In this document: one piece after another, positions 1-4,892 of the stretch
Position numbering within the stretch: the first letter of the stretch is position 1
How the letters are laid out: every line of letters begins with the position of its first letter
Origin: JAANXG01 sp963731035
GTDB lineage: Bacteria; Pseudomonadota; Gammaproteobacteria; Arenicellales; JAANXG01
Length of the DNA stretch: 7,763 nt
Direction of reading: 5' to 3'
Assembly (NCBI GenBank): GCA_963731035.1
Contig: CAVSUY010000010.1
Location: forward strand, 1-7,763
Translations under genes and position numbers: made by a program
Notes under the pieces: model-generated
Seen by the model: only the letters and a program-made list of their open reading frames with translations
Told to the model about the DNA's origin: nothing
Databases searched by the model: none

Positions 1-49
1 CCGGGACGTTACTACCAGAATCGCCCGCATCCGGCTCCCTGAAAAATCG

Positions 50-80
50 AGGACAAGGCACGTTCTTGAAGCCTCGTCCT
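50..80 (-). terminator. Hairpin, possible leftward Rho-independent terminator
   Basis: Bases 50-59 (AGGACAAGGC) and 71-80 (GCCTCGTCCT) pair over 9 of 10 positions with an 11-base loop. Read on the minus strand, the stem is followed by CGATTTTTC (bases 49-41), a short T run, so the best reading is a terminator for leftward transcription. On the plus strand the same A run precedes the stem and no T run follows, so it would be a poor rightward terminator. No convincing minus-strand gene lies immediately to its right, so its client transcript is unclear. It could also be a bidirectional terminator for a gene ending left of the window. Confidence 0.35.
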
Positions 81-109
81 GTGGCTGAGGTCCTCACGCG
101 CATCTGTAT

Positions 110-373
110 ATGCTTGCTTTTCAGCAGTATCATGCCTTTATCGTGTGCAGGCATGCGCGCCATCATACCCGTCCGGGACTGATCGGGTCGTTGCTCTTTG
201 CGATTAGCACGGTGATGTTCATGGCGGACCGGTTGATCCGGAAGTTGAGATCGCCGCTCGGCCGGGTGTATTTGTCTCTCGAGCGGTGCCAGGTTCATCG
301 AGCTTGTCGGATGCGGAATCTGACGATCGGTACGAGAGAGTGCAGTGTGCGATTTCATGTCGATTACCAGTAG
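110..373 (+). CDS. Uncertain small ORF, possible membrane protein
   Basis: This 87-codon frame is the only candidate gene in bases 1-382. It has one hydrophobic stretch at about residues 24-40 (LIGSLLFAISTVMFM), which could be a single membrane segment, and an Arg/Cys-rich remainder. By hand count about two thirds of its codons end in G or C, compatible with coding but not decisive in GC-rich DNA. I see no Shine-Dalgarno sequence before the ATG and recognise no family. It ends 9 bases before the GTG of the next gene, so if real it could be translationally coupled to it. Otherwise this stretch is the 5' untranslated or promoter region of the 383 gene. I do not see a clear sigma-70 promoter in it. 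Confidence 0.2.
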   Translation: MLAFQQYHAFIVCRHARHHTRPGLIGSLLFAISTVMFMADRLIRKLRSPLGRVYLSLERCQVHRACRMRNLTIGTRECSVRFHVDYQ

Positions 374-382
374 GTTTGAGTC

Positions 383-2992
383 GTGAACGCTTGGCGAATG
401 GAAAGCTTCCCGGAACAGGGATTCCTCGGTCCGGTCAGGTTGTTCACGCGGAGTGAATGCAGGCGCATACACGAGGCCGTGATGACGGCCCTGGCCCGGG
501 AAGCTCCGCTGGACTGGGCGAAGGGTTGTGCCGCGAGCTCGCATACTTTCTACCGGATCGGCACGCATCCTGCCATCCTTGATGTGGTGTCCGAACTGCT
601 GGGAGACAACGTCTTGTTGTGGGGTGCGGGCATGCCCACCCGTCCTCCCGGCGTGGTCCATCACTGGCATTCGGACATCGAGTCCGCCACGGCAGGGGCG
701 CCAACGCTGTCGGTCTGGATCGGCATCGCAAACACCAGCGTGGAGTCCTCCCTCCGCCTCATCTCCCACTCACACCGACTGGGGACTACGCTTCAGGAGG
801 AAAGGCAACGCCACGGGATGCAAAGACGAGAAGTCCGCACGGAGGACGTCGTTCGTTGGGCGTCGCGGAGAGACAGCCGGTGCCGCCTGATAACGCCCGA
901 TATGAGCGACGGAGAGGCGATCTTCTTTGACGGGCGGCTCTGGCATCATTCGCGAAACGAGTCAGCCGCAACGCGGCACGCCCTGCTCTTTCAGTACGCG
1001 GTACCGGAAGCCGAGATACGAATCCCGCATCGCAGGGGACTGGAATGGCCTTTCGAGCCGCGCAAGGCGCCCCGACCGGCCTGCGTTATGATCAAGGGCC
1101 GTGATGTGGCCGGCGTCAACCGGCTGGTTGATCCCCCGGCCCCGGCAGGTCGGAAGCATCGAGGTCTCCTGCCCGCGCTGGTACAGCCGTTTCGCATTCC
1201 CTTGCCGCCGGGTAGTGACGGCTGGAAACGCTATCCCGTGTTTGGCGGCCGCTTGAAGCAGGCAGGTTGCTTGTCGTGCCATGTCTCCACATTGTCGGCG
1301 GGTCGCTGTCCCCATGCGCCTCACCGGCACGAGGCCGAGGAACTGCTGGTGGTGCTGTCAGGGAAGGTCGAACTCACGCTTCCGGATCTGCCGGTGGAGG
1401 AGAGACCGGAAGGAACGCATCTGGAGCGAGGGGACTTCGTCTACTATCCGGCGCACTTCTCCCATACCCTGACGTCTATCAGTCCGGAGCCCGCCAACTA
1501 CCTCATGTTCAAGTGGCAGGGAACACCGTCGCCGGGCATTACATCCCTGGAATTCCGGAAGCACAACGCCTTCGAATCTGTGAAGTCGCACGCGCGGAAG
1601 TCGGGTTTTCACCCGACGCGTGTCTTCCAGGCGCCCACACGGTACCTCTCCTGCCTGAACGGCCACGTCTCGACGCTGACACCGGGCGGGGGATACGAGC
1701 CGCATATCGACGCCTACGACGTGGCCATCGTTCTCCTTCAGGGTGAAATCGAGACGGCCGGGGAACGGCTCGAAGACAATGGCATCATGTACTTCCCGGC
1801 CGGCGAGCCGCACGGGCTGCGTAATCCAGGCGAAACGGTGGCTGTCTATCTAGTATTCGAGTTCCACATGCAGGCGAAGACCTCGATGCCCGTCATAGGG
1901 GAACGTCGCAGTGAAGGCGCCCGGGAACCGGCCCCGCCGTCCGGCGCACGCGGAACCAGACCCATTTTCGTGATCGGTTGCGGCCGCAGCGGCACCACGA
2001 TGGTGCAGCGCATCGTCAATGCCGCTCCGGGCACCGCAGTCTTCGGTGAGCACAACGGGTTTCTCCGGCCATTGGCGGAGGCTTACTTCGCCCAGCAATC
2101 GAAAGGCTGCTTCCGCCCGGCCGCGGACGATGCACAGTTGCGGGACGAAGTCCTGCGCAGGTTGAAGGACCCGACGGCGTGGCCCGGGTGGCTCAATCCT
2201 TACCGTAGGGAGGACCTTGACCGCCACTATGCCTCGTTCATCGCCGATTGCATCAATCCCGATTGGATTGCGGCGCCCCGCTGGGGTTTCAAGGAGATCC
2301 GATACGGCGCCTCGGACCGGGTCGTTGAGATGTTGCTTGAGTTGTTCCCGAACAGCCGCTTCGTGTTCGTCGCGCGCAACCCGGTCGACACGATTGCAAG
2401 CCAGAGACTGTGCGCTTTCGGGGAGTTCGAGGCGTTGTTGAATGACTGGATCTCCAGCAACGAAGCCTACTTGGCCTGCGTCGAGGACTATCCCGATCAA
2501 TGCCACCTGGTGCGCTACGAGGATTTGGTCGGTTCCCCCGCCGAAGCCGTTGCTGGGCTGTACGACTGGCTCGAGTTGGAGGGCGCCTCGGCCGGGACCG
2601 TCGTCGTGGGCCTTCCGGAGGGTCGCTACCAGATGCGCGCTAATGGGCGTATGCCCCGAGAACTGCTGAGTAGCGACCGTCTTTCGAGAATATTCACGGA
2701 GGCTTACTCGCTCGCTAGGCGGTTGGGCTTGACGATGCCGATCCAACCCAAGCAGACCGAAAGCGTGGCGGTTGGCCTGAGCAGGGCCGGTGCCAGAATC
2801 GGGCCGTTTTCCAACGAACACGTGATCCTGTGCGATGCGCCTGCGTTGGCTTTGTGGGTCCTGTGCGACGGACGCCGCGACTTGGCCGCCATCGAGTCCG
2901 AAATGTCCGGCATAGTGAGCGCCGACGAGGTCTTTGCGGCCTTGCGCAAATTGCTGCTCGAAGATGCCATAACGCTCACACCGAAGGGGTAG
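383..2992 (+). CDS. PhyH-like oxygenase / bicupin / sulfotransferase / PqqD-like fusion protein
   Basis: This is an 869-residue cytosolic-looking fusion with no signal peptide. Residues 9-230 are a phytanoyl-CoA dioxygenase-like domain: HxD at H96/D98, distal His H188 in LWHHS, and a 2-oxoglutarate-binding Arg at about R198, so the Fe(II) site looks intact. Residues 290-380 are a cupin with full motif 1 (H314, H316, E320, G327) and motif 2 (G350, P356, H361). Residues 420-495 are a second cupin with intact PAGEPHGLRN but a degenerate first motif (H441, D443). Residues 527-785 are a sulfotransferase: 5'-phosphosulfate loop GCGRSGTTM (532-540), 3'-phosphate region with R665 and S673, and RYEDLVGSPAE (711-721). 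Residues 795-869 are PqqD-like (LALWVLCDGRRDLAAIE). By family knowledge it would hydroxylate a substrate with Fe(II)/2-oxoglutarate and transfer sulfate from PAPS. The acceptor is unknown; the PqqD-like tail suggests a peptide-bound one. The GTG start follows a weak AGG (372-374); ATG at 398 is an alternative that spares all domains. Confidence 0.93.
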   Translation: MNAWRMESFPEQGFLGPVRLFTRSECRRIHEAVMTALAREAPLDWAKGCAASSHTFYRIGTHPAILDVVSELLGDNVLLWGAGMPTRPPGVVHHWHSDIESATAGAPTLSVWIGIANTSVESSLRLISHSHRLGTTLQEERQRHGMQRREVRTEDVVRWASRRDSRCRLITPDMSDGEAIFFDGRLWHHSRNESAATRHALLFQYAVPEAEIRIPHRRGLEWPFEPRKAPRPACVMIKGRDVAGVNRLVDPPAPAGRKHRGLLPALVQPFRIPLPPGSDGWKRYPVFGGRLKQAGCLSCHVSTLSAGRCPHAPHRHEAEELLVVLSGKVELTLPDLPVEERPEGTHLERGDFVYYPAHFSHTLTSISPEPANYLMFKWQGTPSPGITSLEFRKHNAFESVKSHARKSGFHPTRVFQAPTRYLSCLNGHVSTLTPGGGYEPHIDAYDVAIVLLQGEIETAGERLEDNGIMYFPAGEPHGLRNPGETVAVYLVFEFHMQAKTSMPVIGERRSEGAREPAPPSGARGTRPIFVIGCGRSGTTMVQRIVNAAPGTAVFGEHNGFLRPLAEAYFAQQSKGCFRPAADDAQLRDEVLRRLKDPTAWPGWLNPYRREDLDRHYASFIADCINPDWIAAPRWGFKEIRYGASDRVVEMLLELFPNSRFVFVARNPVDTIASQRLCAFGEFEALLNDWISSNEAYLACVEDYPDQCHLVRYEDLVGSPAEAVAGLYDWLELEGASAGTVVVGLPEGRYQMRANGRMPRELLSSDRLSRIFTEAYSLARRLGLTMPIQPKQTESVAVGLSRAGARIGPFSNEHVILCDAPALALWVLCDGRRDLAAIESEMSGIVSADEVFAALRKLLLEDAITLTPKG

Positions 2993-3010
2993 TGAGGAAA
3001 GGCCCGCCGG

Positions 3011-4156
3011 TTACACGTCCTCAACAAGCTCAACCAGCTTCTGCCGATACAACGTCAACACGGTTTCGACAACTGCGTCGCGAACCTTCTTTTCGTCTTC
3101 CCCGGGGTAGGCGGACGCGAATTGACCTGCGATCTGCTCGATGGTGCTTTGGCCGTCGCACAGAGCCCAGATGGAGCAGGCGAGGTTGTCGAGGCGATGG
3201 CGCGTCCCGCCGCTGCAGAGCTCGACCGTCGATTCGTCGACGCGATTCAGGGCGAATTCGGCCGCACGCAGCGGTCGCCTGGCGGCGGCGAAGATGGGAG
3301 AAACGACAGGCTGGCTGCCGTTGCCGGCCCACCAGCCGCGGTCCAAACGGTCAGCCGGCGCACCGTCGCGATAGATGATCTCGAAGCGGGGCTCCACGGC
3401 GTCCAGCACCGCCGGCCGGCGCGGCGTCATCCGGTAGCGCTGAATGCGATCACCGTCGTCGGACAGCAACCGTCGCATCGCTGAGCGATGATTGTCCTCG
3501 GGGTCGCGCACCAGCACGTCGTCGTAGTAGTAGGATCGCCTGCCGGCAGCCAGCCAAGGGCGTACGCGCGGCCTGCCCACCAGGCGCCAGTCGGGCTTGA
3601 CGCCTTTCAGGTGCCAGAACAGAGGCCCCGGTCCGCGCACGGTCGTCTCTCCCCGGTAGTTTGCGCGGACAGTGAACGAAGGCCGTTGCAGCAAGCCGCC
3701 GTGCCCTCCCCACGTAATGTCCTGCAAGATCGAGCGGTTGAGGTAGATGTGGCAGGGGTCGTAGTGCACCAGCCGTTGAGTCGTGTGATCGAAGTCGCCC
3801 CACATCTCCGCCAACTGCAGGCCTACCATCGGCGCCAGTTCCGTGATCTCGTGGAGCAGGGCGGCGTTGTATTCATTGAGAACATCGTCGGCATCCAGAA
3901 AGAAGAGATGGTCGCCGCGCGCGAGCCGAAGCAGCCGGTTGCGTGCCTCGATGGGGCCGAGCGGAATGCCTGTATGTCTTTGCACCTGGATATGCGGCCA
4001 GCTGTCCACCGCTTTCTCCAGTACGACGGCGGTTTCGTCCACGCTGGCGTCGTCGAGAACGATGATCTCCTCGAAATAGGGAGCGATGCTCCGGAGGCAC
4101 AAGGACAGCGTGTAGGCGTCGTTGCAGGAAGGTATCAGAGCGCTGAGCGTGGCCAT
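3011..4156 (-). CDS. Family 2 glycosyltransferase with C-terminal PqqD-like domain
   Basis: This 381-residue protein starts directly with a GT-A fold: LSALIPSCNDAYTLSLCLRS (residues 4-23), the nucleotide-binding VLDDAS (33-38), and the metal-binding DxD as FLDADD (86-91). These are the hallmarks of GT2 enzymes, which transfer a sugar from a nucleotide-sugar donor with inversion. Residues 100-240 are the variable acceptor half. Residues 300-381 form a PqqD-like domain with the signature RLDNLACSIWALCDGQSTIE (321-340) followed by a predicted helical end. There is no membrane segment, unlike many polysaccharide GT2 enzymes, so it probably acts in the cytosol. The donor sugar and acceptor cannot be read from the sequence. 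It converges on the oxygenase-sulfotransferase gene with 18 bases between stops and diverges from the small Thr-rich protein gene. A weak GGA lies 8 bases before the ATG. GT2 assignment is firm; the role of the PqqD-like domain as a peptide-docking module is inferred. Confidence 0.93.
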   Translation of the reverse strand: MATLSALIPSCNDAYTLSLCLRSIAPYFEEIIVLDDASVDETAVVLEKAVDSWPHIQVQRHTGIPLGPIEARNRLLRLARGDHLFFLDADDVLNEYNAALLHEITELAPMVGLQLAEMWGDFDHTTQRLVHYDPCHIYLNRSILQDITWGGHGGLLQRPSFTVRANYRGETTVRGPGPLFWHLKGVKPDWRLVGRPRVRPWLAAGRRSYYYDDVLVRDPEDNHRSAMRRLLSDDGDRIQRYRMTPRRPAVLDAVEPRFEIIYRDGAPADRLDRGWWAGNGSQPVVSPIFAAARRPLRAAEFALNRVDESTVELCSGGTRHRLDNLACSIWALCDGQSTIEQIAGQFASAYPGEDEKKVRDAVVETVLTLYRQKLVELVEDV

Positions 4157-4285
4157 TGCCGGGGTCCGTGTTGGTTCCGAGCGGGCGGAATGACGGATGT
4201 ATCGCGCCTTGCGATGAGTGGGATTCTCTTCCTTGTAGGGTTATAGTATACAGCCTCGTGACCCAGAGCATCGGAGTACCTACTC
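4157..4285. promoter_or_regulatory. Divergent intergenic promoter region
   Basis: This 129-base gap separates two divergent genes, so it should hold promoters for both. The only AT-rich patch is at 4241-4252. It contains TATAGT (4242-4247) and TATACA (4247-4252) on the plus strand and TATACT (4250-4245) on the minus strand, each close to the -10 consensus. I find no good -35 box at 17 bases in either direction, so an activator or alternative sigma factor is possible. The gap also holds the GGAG-type ribosome binding site (4273-4276), 9 bases before the ATG at 4286. The promoter boxes are tentative. Confidence 0.35.
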
Positions 4286-4888
4286 ATGAAAGAAAGAGGC
4301 GACAAAGGCGGCAAAGGCAATAATGAGCAGCATGACGCGCAAAGTGTCGAAAACGGGAAGGGCGACGAGGCGGGCGGATCCCGGTTGTCTCCCGAGCAGA
4401 GGCGGGACGCGCTCCGCAGGATCCTGGCGGGGGGCGGTATCGTCATTGGCGCGGACGTGCTGCCCGACAAGTGGTCGAATCCGGTCGTGGACTCGGTCAT
4501 CCTGCCCGCGCACGCCGCCACGTCGTTGGCTGACCCCTGCTCTTTGAGCGTCACTCCGGTATCCGGCGGCTACCAGGTGGTCGTGAGCGGTTTCGTGTCG
4601 CCGCCGAGCGGCGGTGTTGACTTGCAGATCCTGGTGGAGCTGTTGTCCGGGAATACGGTAGTGGACAGCGATACGACGAGCGCCACGAGCGCTGCCAACG
4701 GTCAGTATACGTCTCCGCTCGTCACGCTGACGGGCATCGGCACCAGCGTGCGCGCCACATCGAGCATCGACGGTATCGACCAGACTATGTGTCAACAACC
4801 CATAGCGGCGCCCACGACGACGTCCACGACGACGACCAGCACCACGTCCACGACTTTCACGTCCACGACGACGAGCTCTCTCGGCTGA
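4286..4888 (+). CDS. Small exported protein with Tat-like leader and Thr/Ser mucin-like tail; candidate substrate of the cluster
   Basis: I do not recognise a named family. The 200 residues divide into four parts. Residues 1-37 are hydrophilic, rich in Gly, Lys, Glu and Asn. Residues 39-80 hold RRDALRRIL, a hydrophobic ILAGGGIVIGADVLP, then KWSNPVVDSVILPAHAATS. The RRxxLR pattern resembles a twin-arginine motif, and A75-H76-A77 would suit signal peptidase I. Residues 82-172 look like a short beta-sandwich with C85 and C169, which could form a disulfide after export. Residues 177-198 are Thr or Ser at 21 of 22 positions, only F191 differing. A GGAG ribosome site lies 9 bases upstream of the ATG. 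The stop is 4 bases before the TTG of the glycosyltransferase gene, so the two are surely one operon and probably translationally coupled. I infer that this is the protein which the PqqD-tagged enzymes modify, the Thr/Ser tail being an obvious O-glycosylation or sulfation target. It could instead be an ordinary surface protein with a low-complexity linker. Confidence 0.85.
   Translation: MKERGDKGGKGNNEQHDAQSVENGKGDEAGGSRLSPEQRRDALRRILAGGGIVIGADVLPDKWSNPVVDSVILPAHAATSLADPCSLSVTPVSGGYQVVVSGFVSPPSGGVDLQILVELLSGNTVVDSDTTSATSAANGQYTSPLVTLTGIGTSVRATSSIDGIDQTMCQQPIAAPTTTSTTTTSTTSTTFTSTTTSSLG
4814..4879 (+). repeat. In-frame ACG/TCC codon repeat encoding the Thr/Ser tail
   Basis: The unit ACGTCCACGACGACGA occurs exactly at 4820-4835 and 4859-4874, with an 11-base partial copy at 4844-4854. 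The copies are offset by 24 and 15 bases, both multiples of three, so gain or loss of units would lengthen or shorten the Thr-Ser tail without breaking the frame. This is low-complexity DNA of the kind that can vary by slippage or recombination between strains. Confidence 0.8.
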
Positions 4889-4892
4889 ATTC

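Noticed and set aside
1..182. C-terminal fragment of an upstream plus-strand gene
   Set aside because: All three frames are open from base 1 for a while (stops at 40, 86 and 180), but none gives a recognisable protein end, so no partial gene is called.
1850..2821. 323-codon minus-strand open frame
   Set aside because: It lies opposite the sulfotransferase domain, whose motifs are clear on the plus strand; its product shows no recognisable domain and long antisense frames are expected in GC-rich genes.
3488..4246. 252-codon plus-strand open frame
   Set aside because: It is antisense to the GT2 gene, whose DxD and PqqD-like signatures are unmistakable on the minus strand.
4820..4874. CRISPR-like or regulatory repeat array
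   Set aside because: The repeats are short, in frame, irregularly spaced and explained by Thr/Ser codons; there are no spacers of constant length and no cas genes.
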